64,000 bases of DNA, from NCBI GenBank assembly GCA_022828595.1, contig JAKGHH010000005.1, positions 63,545,655 through 63,609,654 on the forward strand. Direction: 5' to 3'. The translations under genes were made by a program, and so were the position numbers. The stretch is from Nelumbo lutea. Its lineage: Eukaryota > Streptophyta > Magnoliopsida > Proteales > Nelumbonaceae. How positions within the stretch are numbered: the first letter of the stretch is position 1; every line of letters starts with the position of its first letter. Below the pieces are notes generated by a model that saw nothing but the letters and a program-made list of their open reading frames with translations, made no database searches and was not told the DNA's origin. This document shows positions 12,216-24,112 of the stretch, one piece after another.

Positions 12216-12720
12216 TTCTCCCAGAAAGTTAAGTCCTCACTTTTTAGAAATTGAAGCTTTCGTTTTATAGTTTCCATTTTTTATGAACTCAAAGACTATG
12301 CAGTGAGCTAACAGACTACATAGCTCTACCAATTTTACTTTTAATTCAGATAAAACCTCATCAGTCTTCTTTGTGAGGTCCCCTTTACAAAAATGAGCTC
12401 TTCGTGGCTTCCGCGGGAGTTGACAGCCAATAGACTACATGGGCGCCTTTGCTGATCGAGCCTTCCAAGGCTCTCATGTGAGTTGGTGACCTAAAATTAG
12501 TAGTGCTGCCCCCGAAGGTCGAGCTCCTAATAGATTCTTATAGGACTGGGTGATCGGCATTACGAGGCTGATGCAGCGCAATCATAGCTCTAATGCGCCC
12601 ACCTGGTCAACTCGGCACCCAGTCAGCCCAACACCTCACAGGCAGCTCGACACCTGGTCAGCCCAACACCTCACAGGTAGCTCGGCACCTCACAGGCAGA
12701 GGCCTTGGCACTACATAAGT

Positions 12721-13130
12721 CCCAGTCGCCTCTTCGGCATGGGAAAAGTCAAGAAGATTGGACTACAAGTCGCTCCCAAAGCCTACGGGCAATATTACTG
12801 CTGAAAAAACCTAGTTGCCTCTACGACATGGGTAACACAACTGCTTAAGACCCAGTCGCCTCTTCGGCATGGGCAAAGTCAAGAAGAGTGGACTACGAGT
12901 CGCTCCCAAAGCCTGCGATCCACATTATTGCTGAAAAACCCAGTCGCCTCTATGGCATGGGCAACAAAACTGCTTAAGACCCAGTCGCCTCTTCGGCATG
13001 GGCAAAGTCAAGAAGAATGGACTACGAGTCGCTCCCAAAGCCTACAGGCCACATTACTGCTTAAAACCCAGTCGCTTCTTCAGCATGGGCAAAACCAGAA
13101 AAGGTAGACAATAAGTTGCCCCCAGAGCCT
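12721..13130 (+). repeat. Tandem repeat, ~130 bp unit
   Basis: Units start with CCCAGTCGCCTCTTCGGCAT at 12721, 12851 and 12980; a fourth, shorter and mutated, starts at 13067. Spacings are 130, 129 and 87 bases. Inside each unit are AAGTCAAGAAGA and GTCGCTCCCAAAGCCT blocks. It occupies most of the interior of the non-autonomous LTR element. Confidence 0.8.
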
Positions 13131-13278
13131 AAGGGTTACAATACTGAACTGGTGGAAACCTCCTCACCTTACAGGCAGCTCCCAGAGCCTAAGAAATTGG
13201 ATCAACACTTACTAGCTCGTTGACTTACGGGCCAAAAGGAGAAACCTATTCCCTTTGCTGAGTTACTCTCATAAATTA

Positions 13279-14355
13279 TGACACCTGGCACCTCATGCCA
13301 ACTAAGTGCAGCCTCTTGACAATTAGACAGTTCGAGCTAGCCACAAGTAGCTCGTCACTTTCAGGCATCTCGCCACTTAGGGCCAGCTCGACACTTACAG
13401 GCAACTCGCCATAGGTAGCTCGGCACTTAGGGGCAACTCGGCACTTACAGGTAGCTCGACACTTACAGGCAGCTCGCCTCCTATTAAGCCACAAAGACAT
13501 GCCCCAGGTAGAAGCACCTCGGCACATTACCGGTAGCTCGGTGAAAAGTAGCTCAACGCAAGGTAGCTCGTTGCAAAGCAGCTCAGTGTATCGCAGGAAG
13601 ATTTCCTACCTGACAACCGTACCTGCCAAATCTGGAGACCTGCGCTTATGTCTCTCATCGTGCCTGCCAGCCCTGAGAGGTGTCCCTTGTCTGGCAGGGC
13701 CGTACTCTACAACGGTTACCTGTGCCCACTAGCTCAGCCCTGACAAGTAATGGTTGCGGCAGAGAATTAGAGGCGGTTACGCCAGATCTGTCAGAACACA
13801 GCTATATACGAGCTCCGACCCCCCCGAGGGGAAGGAGGAGGAAAAATTGAGGTAACCCCTGCTCTTTAGCTCTTTCATTTCTTTAATATCATCTTCAAGC
13901 ACTCTACTATCAAAGTGCTAATTTAGCCATTAGAGTGGCCGCCGAGTAAACACCCCCGGGTCCTCTGATTCAGTTCTTGCGGGTCCCTCAGTTCCCGCCG
14001 TCCACAAATATGAGCAGATCATCTTTCGCAGGGAGGATGGGATCTTCAGCTCCCGTCGTCCGCAAAGAGGAGCAGATCATCTCATACAGAGGGCAGTCAG
14101 ATTACACTACACTGGGAAGCTCGCCACCAAGACAGCGCACCCGACAGCTCATCAAGGTAGCTCACCACCAAGTAGCTTGCCACCAGGCAGTTCGCCACTA
14201 GGGAGCTCCATCATCCTCTAAGTCACAGGCCACCTGAGAGCAGGTCAAATGACGAGGTACTTAGCCAATAATTGATACATCACGAAAAAAATTGGTACAT
14301 GACCAGAAATGGTTACATCAATTAAATTGGTACATGACCAGAAACAGTTACATCA
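13279..14355 (+). repeat. 3' LTR of the non-autonomous element
   Basis: Direct repeat of 10989-12060 with the same ends. The TATA region is altered (CTATATACGAG instead of CTATATAAGAG). The micro-repeat zone differs in copy arrangement from the 5' LTR, while the remaining 800 bases are close. Confidence 0.8.
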
Positions 14356-14553
14356 CTAGTAAACGAAGATGATTTAGTAAAGGAAGATGAAACGGTGACC
14401 TCGTGCAAAACATGGCGCAGTCGTTGTCTCTGGGTAATAACGATTGGTGGCTTGGGTTTGTTCTTCGACCCAGGTGGTCGGTTTCTCGATTTCCGAACAA
14501 CTTCCACTGTCAAGTGTCAACCCAGCATCTCCCCCGGTTGAACCACCGAACCC

Positions 14554-14677
14554 ACGTTAATGTGCATTTGATTTGACCGTTAACGTTTGGATGGACGACA
14601 TGATCGAAGACCATTGGTGGGTTCAATCGTCCGGTGAACGCGGACTCCACAGGTGCAAACAACAGCATGCAGCTGCG
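14554..14677 (-). repeat. Right arm of the diverged inverted repeat flanking the AHL region
   Basis: Inverted counterpart of 9760-9875; the shared core here reads ACCGTTAACGTTTGGATG on the plus strand. It lies immediately upstream of the AHL AT-hook piece. Confidence 0.5.
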
Positions 14678-16408
14678 AAATCCTATAATCTATATAGTCT
14701 ATACCAGAAGAGGTTTGGGGTTGGGGGTTGAGTTACATATGTCCCCTAGTTCAGCACTCAGCAATGAAAACGATATGGCAGTTGAATATCCTAATTCCCG
14801 ATGAAAGAGACCTCGGCCGTCAACGCTCGACAGTCTGCATGTGCTGTCTACAGTCTATAGCACATTAATCCCTATAGGCTATAGCCATGGCTGTGGAGTC
14901 TGTTTCTTGTAACCTGAGAATTTTCAATCAAAAACAGCCTTAATTTCAAAAAGTAAATCCAAGGATAAACAACAGTTAATTTGAGATTTCTTTTTGAATT
15001 TTAAGCCCTCAATGCTCAGTTTGAAAAAGAACATAAATACTTTGCATTCTACATATTTGTCTTTGTATTCCTACTCCTTCCAAACTGAGTCTTATACACA
15101 AAGATTTTTTTAATTATTTAGGGAAGTCACTAAAACAAGATGAATCAGAGTTCTGTGGGCTTCATTGTTAATTCCTGCCCAACCCAATCTTAAATAGGCC
15201 AGAATCCTTTGACATCCCTCTCTATGATCCTCTCTTTGTTCACACGTTAGTTAGGCATCCAATCCTCACCCTCTAGTCTTATGGGGAAGCGTGATGCGTA
15301 TTAATTGCTTGGATGATGTCGAGATCCCAAAGAGAGATGTTAGATGATCCTATTCATCTAACTTATAGAATTGTTATTGAATTTAATTACATAGTAGGTG
15401 AATTGTCCTAACCCTATTGTCTGAAATACATATTTTTATACAGAAAATAAGCGTTGAATTGAAGTTTTGTTCGTAAAAAAAAATAAAAGAAAATTTTACT
15501 TTAGTATTCTGAACTTCCGTTAATTGACCTTCAGCTATTTATTGAAAATGTCAAAACTACCCTTCAAAAGAAGATACTGTTCATTATCTTCTACCTTGAC
15601 ACTAAACCGATTATCTTCAAAGAAAAAGAAAGAAAAAACACGAAATATGATATAAGGAAACAATAACTGAAAGCAAAGAAATAATTAAACAAGAATGTGT
15701 TTCCGATCTAAAAGTAGAAGACAATGACTTCATTAGTCTAGAATCTCAAACACCTCAACCAGTTCAGTCTCAAGACAGAAAACAATGACATCGACAGAGA
15801 CCAACTTAATACTTTTTAAAAGTTAAAAAACTGCAATGACATGTTTAAAAGTTAGAGTATTAACTTGACACTAGCCCTAAAGTTCAGGGTAGTAAAGTAG
15901 GATTTTCCCAAAAAAAAATGTTTTTTTGATAGGCTGCAAATGAATGGAATAGTATGGGATATATTTGGATCCAATTCTAATTCATTAATATTCGGATTCA
16001 AAGGGAATCTTATCCATCCAACTACTATAAGACTTGAATGTATGATTTTCACTGAGCATACAACATTTAAAATCTTCAAAAAAAAAAAAAAAAGAACATA
16101 TAACAGTCAAACCGGTTTTATTATTAGATATTATATAAAGTTTACGTAGTAAATGGACATAATCAAATTAGATCAGATAAGGGTGGGTCCCTATTCCACC
16201 CAATTATAAACCGATTCAATTTTGAATCATACCATTTGCACCCTGCTTGGTGGGGTATCAATATGGATTATAGTGTCTTAAAAGATCTTCAACCAACTTT
16301 ATACTTCAATAAAATGAGAGTTGTGAAAAATTATTTTTGGTGGATAATAGCCTCTTTGGCAGCATATTTTGCAAAAGTTCTCCCACTCTTCCAAACTCAA
16401 ACTCATTA
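14678..16408. other. Intergenic, no supported gene
   Basis: AT-rich DNA. Around 14985-15100 there is a MITE-like stretch (TTTGCATTCTACATATTTGT) also found near 5417-5470 and, more diverged, near 60075-60120. Frames at 15852-16079 and 15940-16149 overlap on opposite strands and are not supported. Confidence 0.35.
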
Positions 16409-16527
16409 GGTTGTGTTTGGTTTGAAGGAAAAAGTAGGGAAAGGTAGAGATATCTTTATAAACCTTGTATGAGTTTCTCTGCCATTCCCTTCCTTTCCCC
16501 ACTTTTTCTTTCAAACCAAACATAGTC
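16409..16527. mobile_element. Tourist-like MITE
   Basis: Ends GGTTGTGTTTGGTTTGAAGG and, as reverse complement of the right end, GACTATGTTTGGTTTGAAAG. The inverted similarity continues through AAAAAGT(A/G)GGGAAAGG. TTA precedes the left end; the right flank reads AAG, so the duplication has decayed. Length 119 bp. Confidence 0.6.
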
Positions 16528-16737
16528 AAGGAAACTCAAGAAAGTTCCCTAACAGCTAAAGTAGCTAGCGTGATGTGGTAGGAATGGAATGTCTAGAATG
16601 AGACAAAATCCTCTTTCATATAGTTGATTTCGGATCTCAACAAGGAAAAAATTTACTATCTAGATTTTTCACTTTTCTTGTCAAGATAGAATTTTTCTTT
16701 TAAACCAAAGCCTTAAAGTAAATTATTAGGTATCTAT

Positions 16738-17469
16738 TAGGGGTGAGAATGGGTCAGTTCGGTTTAGTTCTATGGCAAAACCTGGAAGTCTGGAATCTAT
16801 CTTGTAGGGGTTAATTCCAAGTTTTATGACCAGAACCTACCTTGTGAAGGTTGGTTTTGGCATTGGTGCTTTTGGGGTCAGTTCCAGGGTCTACTTGTGG
16901 AACTTATTCTCCCCCCCCCCCTCAAAAAAAGAAACATGTTCTTTAAAAACTTGATTTTTAATAAATATAATATATAATTTAAATTTTCTATTATCTTTAT
17001 TGATTAAATTGAGTAGCTTAATATGTAGATTATCATTATATGGTTCAAAACTTATAATTTAAATTTAAAATTTTTAAATATTATCTTTTACGTTATTTAT
17101 TGTACACATTCAAATATTAAAATGAAAACAAATGATCAAATGACTTAACTCAATGGTCAAGTGAGACCATGAACTTTGTAACCATGAGTACTTAGGTTCA
17201 AATCTTCACATCCCCATAAGTATTTTAAGGTTTATTTCAAGGCAAGTTCAGTTCCAAGGCAGGTTCCACCAAGGCCAACCAAAGTCAGTTCATCGGGTCG
17301 GTTCAGATAAGGTAAACCCCTAGACCCTGGAACCAGCCTGGGTTGGGGTTGTTCCAAGAATTTGGAACCAAACCCTACCCTATAACAAATTGGGTAAGAT
17401 TAGTTCAAGTCCGGTTTGAAGTTGGTTCCATTGGGTTCCAGGTAGAACTTAACCATTTGCTCACCCCTA
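16738..17469. mobile_element. hAT-like MITE
   Basis: Ends TAGGGGTGAGAATGG and (reverse complement of the right end) TAGGGGTGAGCAAATGG, flanked by GTATCTAT and GTAGTTAT, an 8-bp duplication with two mismatches. The interior is non-coding, with repeated GGTTCCA-type motifs and a C-run at 16911-16920. Confidence 0.65.
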
Positions 17470-17818
17470 GTAGTTATTATGCCAATGTAAGTCAATCGGT
17501 GGGATAAGATTAGTCTAAAAGCTTAAAGGTCCAGACTCGAACACTAAGGATAAGGGAGAACAAAAGGGGCTTGAATCTGAATGTCAAGGATTGAGGAAGA
17601 AGGAAAAGGTTCCTCGACAAAGGGTTTGGTTCCAGAATTATAGGAGGTTACCATGGAACGTGTATGGCTCAAACCTTTCTAGAATCTTCCTTGCTTTTAA
17701 TGAACAAGTGGGAAGCAAATTTTGTGTTTCTATGAAGTGAGTATGTGTGTCCTGGGAGATCATAAATCGGTTACGCCACAATCTTGGAGATCGGATCTCA
17801 TGCTAGGTGAGTTCTTTA

Positions 17819-18157
17819 GGTTGTGTTTGGGAAAAGTTCAAATGCTAGTTCAGTGTAAATATTCACTTTGGCTCAGTTTTATTAGTGTTTGGTAAGAATG
17901 CATTTGTGTATTGATAATGATAGAAAACACAATTTTCAAGACCTGTTTACACCTAAAAAGAGAGGTAATTTTACATCAAAGAAAAAGATGTAAACATTTG
18001 CACAATGTTAAAAAAGTATATTTCAACAACTAAAAATCAATTGACAAGAAAGTAAATTTATCAATGCAAAACTAAACCAACTCTGCATTTGCATAGAATA
18101 GAATGCACTCTGGATTTTTGCATTTACACTCTATTTGCACTCTTCCCAAACACAGCC
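17819..18157. mobile_element. Tourist-like MITE
   Basis: Ends GGTTGTGTTTGGGAAAAGT and (reverse complement of the right end) GGCTGTGTTTGGGAAGAGT, flanked by TTA at 17816-17818 and 18158-18160. Length 339 bp, non-coding. Confidence 0.7.
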
Positions 18158-18195
18158 TTAGAAACATACAAAGATGAAGTATTCCTTATCCTTAA

Positions 18196-19089
18196 GGCTT
18201 CGTTTGGTTTGTGGGATGGGGATGAGAAAAAGGGAATATTCTAAAATTATTCCTTTTTCTCCCATTTGTTTTGAGGGATATAAAGGGATGGAATGAGAAA
18301 AATGTGGGATGTCAGATCCCAAAATCGTGGATTTGGGGTCGCACCAAAACCATGTGATCCCGGTGGAATATTTTAAGAAACCACTGTTACCATCGACAAC
18401 GAATAGAGGAGGGAAAGGGAGAGAACTAGTGCCTTCCCCGTTACCATCGGCAATCTGCTACCTCTCCTTCCCTGTTCGAACCCAGAAGTAGAGCAACGGC
18501 AGTGGCACCCCCTCTCAACCACTCCCTTCCTCCCTCTCTCCTCTCTTATTCTCTTTCTTCTTTCATCTTTTGTTTTTCACCCAAAAAAAGCATTATTCAT
18601 CGTCTTCTCAACAACGAACACAAGAAATACCAACAGCGGTGACCATGATCATTTACCCTCTAGTACCTCTCTATTCATCATCTTCGCTTTCCTCCGGCGA
18701 ACTACTGTCTCCGGCAGCACTGTTCATTGTCTTAGCTTTCCGTCGGCGAACTACTGTTCGTCTTCCTCTTGGTGAAACAAAGCACCCCATAGTGGCTATA
18801 CTCTATCATTCCTACCGTCTCCGACAACCGTTTCACTGGTTTTGACTAGTTTCTCCGATCATCCATTATTTCTGATTCCCTCATTTTCCCTCTCTCTTTC
18901 TGATCGCCACTGCAGTCATGGACCTCTCTTCTTCACCTAACATGAATCCGACGAAGAAATAGCTCATCACAGTGATTTTCCCATTATTTTCTTATATATA
19001 AAACCAAACAATGGAAGTATAATTTTTTACACTTTCTCATCCCATTTTTTCTCATCTCACCCAAATCCTCCCACAAACCAAACGGAGCT
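18196..19089. mobile_element. Tourist/Harbinger-like element, 0.9 kb, non-autonomous
   Basis: Ends GGCTTCGTTTGGTTTGTGGG and (reverse complement of the right end) AGCTCCGTTTGGTTTGTGGG, flanked by TAA at 18193-18195 and 19090-19092. The interior has pyrimidine-rich and C/T-rich stretches but no transposase. Frames at 18309-18491 and 18570-18845 have no recognisable domain. Confidence 0.65.
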
Positions 19090-19092
19090 TAA

Positions 19093-19890
19093 ACTAGATG
19101 ACATGCTATTTGGAAGACAGTCTCGCGAAACCCATAAATCTCGCTAGATCACATCCATCATCTTGCCTTATCAATGGAATACCCCAATCTCCAATGGTCA
19201 TTTCCGCTAAGTTTAGTAAAATGCTAGCATCCTATACTAAGAATATGATATCATGGTCCCGCTATGGCCATATGCTTGTCCACTCTCCGGCATCCAATAG
19301 TGCAAATTGTCAAGCCAATTATTTATATTCAGTTCAGTATGCTCACTAACCATTTTTTGCATTGCATTTATTTCACATCCCTTATCACTTATCAATTTGG
19401 AACCTCACTACACATTTTGCAATTCGCACTTATAAACCCTAGATATATCAATTTGACCTATCCCCATGGGGCTCAGATCTGCCCCATCTTTAGTGAAGGA
19501 TGGGTTTTTTACCATTAATCAGGTTTGGGGTGGGTTTTGGGAAAATTTAAAACTTTCAATGGTATTTGTCCACCCTGCCCCAACTAAAAGTGTTTTATAA
19601 AATTAAAAGTTGTATATGTATGTATCTATGTATTTATATATAAATATAATTTTTAATATATTATATTACATTACATAATATGATATAATTGTAGTTAGTC
19701 TTAAGAAAAGGAGAAAAAAGACTTGCATGTAAGATAGAGGCGATGCAAGGTAAACTAATGGATTCCATTCCCTACAAGGGCATTGCGATTTCTAGCCATG
19801 TTGGGGTATGGGACAGGGTATTTGAGTTTGGGGTAAGGGGTAGGACATGCAAAATTTGACCCACCCTTCCCCATTGTCATTCCTAGTCAA
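19093..19890. other. Intergenic, nothing bounded
   Basis: Contains a GGGGT-rich stretch near 19500-19880 ending CATTCCTAG that looks like the end of an old hAT MITE, but the other end was not found. No gene. Confidence 0.35.
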
Positions 19891-20367
19891 TAGGGTGTTC
19901 ATGGGTCAATTTGGTTTGGTGCGATTTCAAGTTGTTTAGCCAACTGAACTGACCTGGTTGATTTGGGAGTTGGTCAATCAAAACCGATCGATCAATGGTG
20001 AAAACCAACCAACTCAGGTTGTATCGGTTTGGTTGATTGGTTCAAAAGATTTAAACATAAAAAAAATTAATTTAAATAATTGTAATGGTACTATTAAAAA
20101 AAGTTAATTAAAAAATTATCATTTACAATATAAAATATTTTAAACTAGGAAATATGAGAATTTTTCCATTTTCCATATTTAAAAATATATTTTTTAAAAA
20201 TATAAAATATTAATATGTATCTATGATTAGATTAGGTCGGTTTTGATTGATTTACAAATGGCTAAACCAAAACTGACCCGACCTCTTGGATTAGCACAAA
20301 AGTTGAACCAAAATCAAGTCAAATTAGATCAGATTAGTCGATTTCATCGATTTGATGAGCAGCCCTA
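19891..20367. mobile_element. Probable hAT-like MITE
   Basis: Ends TAGGGTGTTCATGGGTCAA and (reverse complement of the right end) TAGGGCTGCTCATCAAA. The interior carries GGTTTGGTT/AACCAAAAC inverted motifs. No matching 8-bp duplication was seen, so boundaries rest on the TIRs alone. Confidence 0.5.
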
Positions 20368-23300
20368 CGCAAGGTTCAAAATATCGATACAAACCGATAT
20401 GCCAGTAGGGCATATTAGCTTGTATCGATACTATTTTTTTTTTTTTCAAAACTAGTTTAGAGGAGACAACTTAAGGCCGGTCTACCCTCTGAACCACTTG
20501 CCGACCCAAAACACCCTTTGTAGGAACGTATTGAGAAGACTCTAATATGATTCTTATTTGCATACGGGCCGATACATAACAAAATTTTGATCTTTGGCCC
20601 TACGTAATAAATCCATTTACAACCTATGCATATATGGAAATTCGCACTCTTAAACCCATTCACTCCAAATATGGCTTTCTGTTTTTCTTTTTATTTTTTC
20701 AATTTGACTTTCATGGTTGGGATGCTTAGTTCCGTAGTCTCTTGTTGAGTCATCTGAGTTGGAGAGTTGATCCTCCTTTTTAGCGTTTCATCGATTTGCG
20801 CCATTTGCAAAGGCCTCACAAGATCTCTCTCTCACTTTCTTGGACTTGACTTTTCATACTGTTTGTTATATCTTGTATCCTGAGCATTAATTCATGAAAA
20901 TTGCCATATTTAACTTGAAAAAATAAATAAAGCAGAGGGTGTTTTGATATAAGATGCATGGGCCTCTCTTAATAGATTGAAGTCAAAGACCCAAGGGTCA
21001 AATATAAAAGTCCAAACATCGTTGGCCACAGTTTACCAAACACAGCCTTGGTTCCAAAGATCCTCGGCCACAGTTTCCAATTTCTTCATTTCCATGATTT
21101 TGAAGTAATTGATACGTAGCAAAAACGTGTACGCCATTCTTGATTCTGTTTTGTCGCCAAGTTTGAAATCCAACTATTAATTAAGCATGATGCTCCAAAT
21201 ATTTCTTGTTATGGGCAATCAATACAAAGAATACTTTCTTGCTTTGAAAAATTAATCAAATACCAAAATTACTTTGTGGGGGGTGGGGGTGGGGGGGCTC
21301 TCTGTACTGCATTCCTTTGAATTGATGAACTCCCCTCTTCTTAAAGCACTGGATGATCATATGATTGATTCCCAATCAACATAAAGTAGCTCGGCGAGCC
21401 AATACCCATAATCTAAAAGCAAATACAGAGACTATCAATCTTGAGTCTTGACCTCATGAAAAATTTACTTTTTCTCTCTCTGCTAGCTCTTTGTCTTCTG
21501 GTTGCTACGAATGGAATAGTGCGAGGTGGATGAGGATGTCATCAGCCGATTATCTCTGTTTTCTCTTTCCATCGGAATCAGCTAGCCAATCAAATCAGAA
21601 GCAAGGTTCAATAATGATGTTTTTTGTAGGGTAACGAGGAAAGCGTTTTGTTGTTGAAAATGAATGAAGTCAGAAGATGAAATTGACAAAAGTATCCAGT
21701 AAAAGTAAAATATCGGGAGCCTAAAAAAATTGGCTCGTCAATTCACCACTGTAGAAAGAAAAGTAAAGTGAGTAACTGTTTTAACCATCATCATACATAT
21801 TACATATGATGTGGCTGTGGCATTGGGCCACTGGGCCACTGGGCGCTTCTACTTCTCCATCCAACTCTCACCGGAAACCGCAAATCCCGTTTTTCGAAAT
21901 GTATAGATAGAAGGGTGGCCGCGACCGCGATGTTGGGCTTTGAACGACCTCGTTTCTTGCACTCCCCCATCTCGTTCACAGACATGAGAGAGAGAGATAC
22001 AGACACCAACCACCGTTTTGACTGTGTGGGATTCCTTTTCCTTGGTTAAAAATTTCTTCTGCGTTGTAGACGGTAGACACTTACTTGAATGACGAAGATA
22101 GCAGGAGGAGGAGGGGATATACGGAAAATCAAATTTTGTTTTGGCTCAAAATCATCGCCATCTCTTCATTTTGTCTTTTCTTCACTTGGATTTTGGAATT
22201 CCTCGGCAATTCATCGGAATCCTAAGTAAATTACTGCTGCTATTCTTCATTTCTTTTATTTTTCTACCGAAAAGGCCAAAACTATCCAAACCCCATGAAA
22301 TAAAATAAAATAAAATAAAATAAAATAAAAAACTACCCAACCCCTTGTGGCAATTGGCCTTGTGTGAAGGTGAGACGTGAGGGTGGGACTTGGGAGGGAG
22401 AAGACCCTATAAAATTGAAATTCCTAGGGTGAAAAAAAAAAAACAATGGATTTAGAATTCAGCGACCCGACCATCCACTGGGAAGCGTACCCCTTCAAAG
22501 TTACCAAATATAAATTTAGATTTAATGGCAGTTTTTGGAGCTTCGTGATGGTGAAGCATTAAGTACCACTACCAGTAATCGTGCAATTAACTACAAACAT
22601 GTTGTTCACTAAAAACTATAATTAGCACATAAAACGTGATTATGAAGCTGTATTACAATTAAGCAACTAATTAATAATAAAGCTAGCCTAGAGACTAGAG
22701 AGATGCAATGCAGATTTGCAGGCCACAAGATTTCATCAATTTGTTTGTTAATCAATAATCAAAAGGGAGTCAGTAACAAAAACCAGCGTTGACCAAGTTG
22801 GATTGATTTGATTTATTGAGTTTGACACTGCAGACGAGACGAGGGAAGTGTGGGAGTTGGATCTCAACACTTGTTTAATAAATATATATATATATATATA
22901 TATATAGTAAAGCCCTTATCTTGATAATCCCCATTTTGGGTTGACTAAACACTCTGAAGTCTGATCTCATCTGATACCTTAAGAATCCAGACAATGGGAC
23001 ACATTACGTATTTACCCCCTCTCCACTCTAACCGCATTCCAAGGGGAAAAAAAGGAATCCTCTAGCTCTAGCAGCAGCCCAATTAGTAAAAGTCTTTCAT
23101 CTCCCCCGCAACTAACGGAATTAACAGCCTCCCTGGCCTGCTACATAAAGTCTAAATTGAGCACACCCTAGGGGTATCCTCGGAATTGAATAATCCCAAT
23201 TTGTTTGTCAAGTCTCAAGTGTCAACCCAATCGAGAAGCATTTCATTCTCAGCGCGTGGCTCAGTCTCCACCCGTTTTGCTTGCACGAGTTGTTTGTTTG

Positions 23301-23776
23301 TGTTCGAGGCTTTGAGCTGGGACCTGGGACTGAGAGATGCCAAAACCTAAAAAACAATCCTTCTTTTCTTTGAATTTTTTCAGTTTGGCCCATCAGAACT
23401 TCAGAAGGAAAATGAAATACAAAAAGTTTGGAGTGAGAGGGTATTACTAAATTTACTATTTTAGCATTATTAAGACAGGAAATGAGAAAATAGCTTTACA
23501 AAGTGAGTTCATTTGACTTTAAGCTCAATGCCAATTGGAGGAGGAAGTGGGTGGACCACCCAATAAGCATTTCCCTGGGCAATGATGTAGGAGAAAATAC
23601 AAAATACTGCTTAATTTTAATTATATTATAAAAAATAAAATTCATTATTTGAGGTTTACAAAAAGTCAATGCTTTACTCTTTTTTTTTTCTTTTTTGCTA
23701 TTTACTGATGGTAAAAACTAAAATTTAAGGAAGGAAAAGGGAAAAAAATAAGGATGAAGGAGGTGGATTGGTTTTT
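20368..23776. other. Long intergenic region upstream of the MOCOS-like gene
   Basis: No supported gene in 3.4 kb. Landmarks are a G-rich tract at 21277-21297, an (AAAAT)n tract at about 22298-22330 and a (TA)n tract at about 22882-22906. Short frames such as 21800-22009 (minus) and 23208-23393 (minus) have no recognisable features. Confidence 0.4.

Positions 23777-23803
<27 letters not shown>
23777..23803 (+). repeat. (GA)n microsatellite in the proximal promoter/5' UTR region
   Basis: About 13 GA units. It lies some 300 bases upstream of the inferred 5' UTR donor of the MOCOS-like gene. GAGA tracts are frequent in plant promoters and leaders, so a regulatory role is possible but not shown. 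Confidence 0.7.
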
Positions 23804-23807
<4 letters not shown>

Positions 23808-24112
23808 AGGAGAGTCATAATGAGAGAAGTAAAAGAGCAGGAGACAATCAATGCAGACATGTTTGGATTGACCATTTGAAGTAATGAGAAGTAGAAGGGA
23901 AGAAGGGTTTGCCTTTAATTCGGTATTGGGAGCTGAGTGAGTGAGAGAGGTTGGTGAAAGGGAAGAGGGGGTGGTTGGACCCGTTTCTACCGCTGCTTTA
24001 TTTCTTCCCAGCCCTGGCCCTGGGGTTTTGATGGGGTTCTTTGATTGATGAGATTCTGGCTAGGACCACGGGTTCTATTTGGTGCTGCCTCCTCTTACTT
24101 TGCTAATCCACT

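Larger units (their letters stand above)
10989..14355 (+). mobile_element. Non-autonomous LTR retrotransposon (LARD-like, no coding capacity)
   Basis: Two direct repeats of about 1.07 kb (10989-12060 and 13279-14355) start TGACACC and end TTACATCA. They enclose about 1.2 kb with no gag or pol frame. Directly after the left repeat is a primer-binding-like site, TTGGCGTCGTCTATGGGAA (from 12062), resembling the segment after the 5' LTR of many plant Ty3-type elements. The interior is made of tandem repeats (12101-12215 and 12721-13130). Frames in the LTRs are not genes. No 5-bp target duplication is visible (AATTA before, CTAGT after), which fits a deletion at the insertion site in the AHL gene. 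Confidence 0.8.
10653..14513 (-). pseudogene. AT-hook nuclear-localised (AHL) protein pseudogene, split by an LTR retrotransposon
   Basis: Plant AHL proteins bind AT-rich DNA through an AT-hook and oligomerise through a PPC/DUF296 domain in the nucleus. The upstream piece (minus strand, 14513 to 14356) encodes VEVVRKSRNRPPGSKNKPKP, the AT-hook block, then PIVIT and RLRHVLHEV, the start of PPC. The downstream piece (10988 to 10653) encodes the PPC end (STISLAGGYGQVFGG), a segment with NPTFHRLPGGEDEE and the clade-typical tail ending SRPPY and a stop. Between them sits the LTR element at 10989-14355. About 60 codons of the PPC middle are missing. There is a one-base frameshift near 10880, a stop upstream of the AT-hook block, and the arginine-rich RPRGRP core has become KSRNRP. 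It is dead as a gene. Confidence 0.85.
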
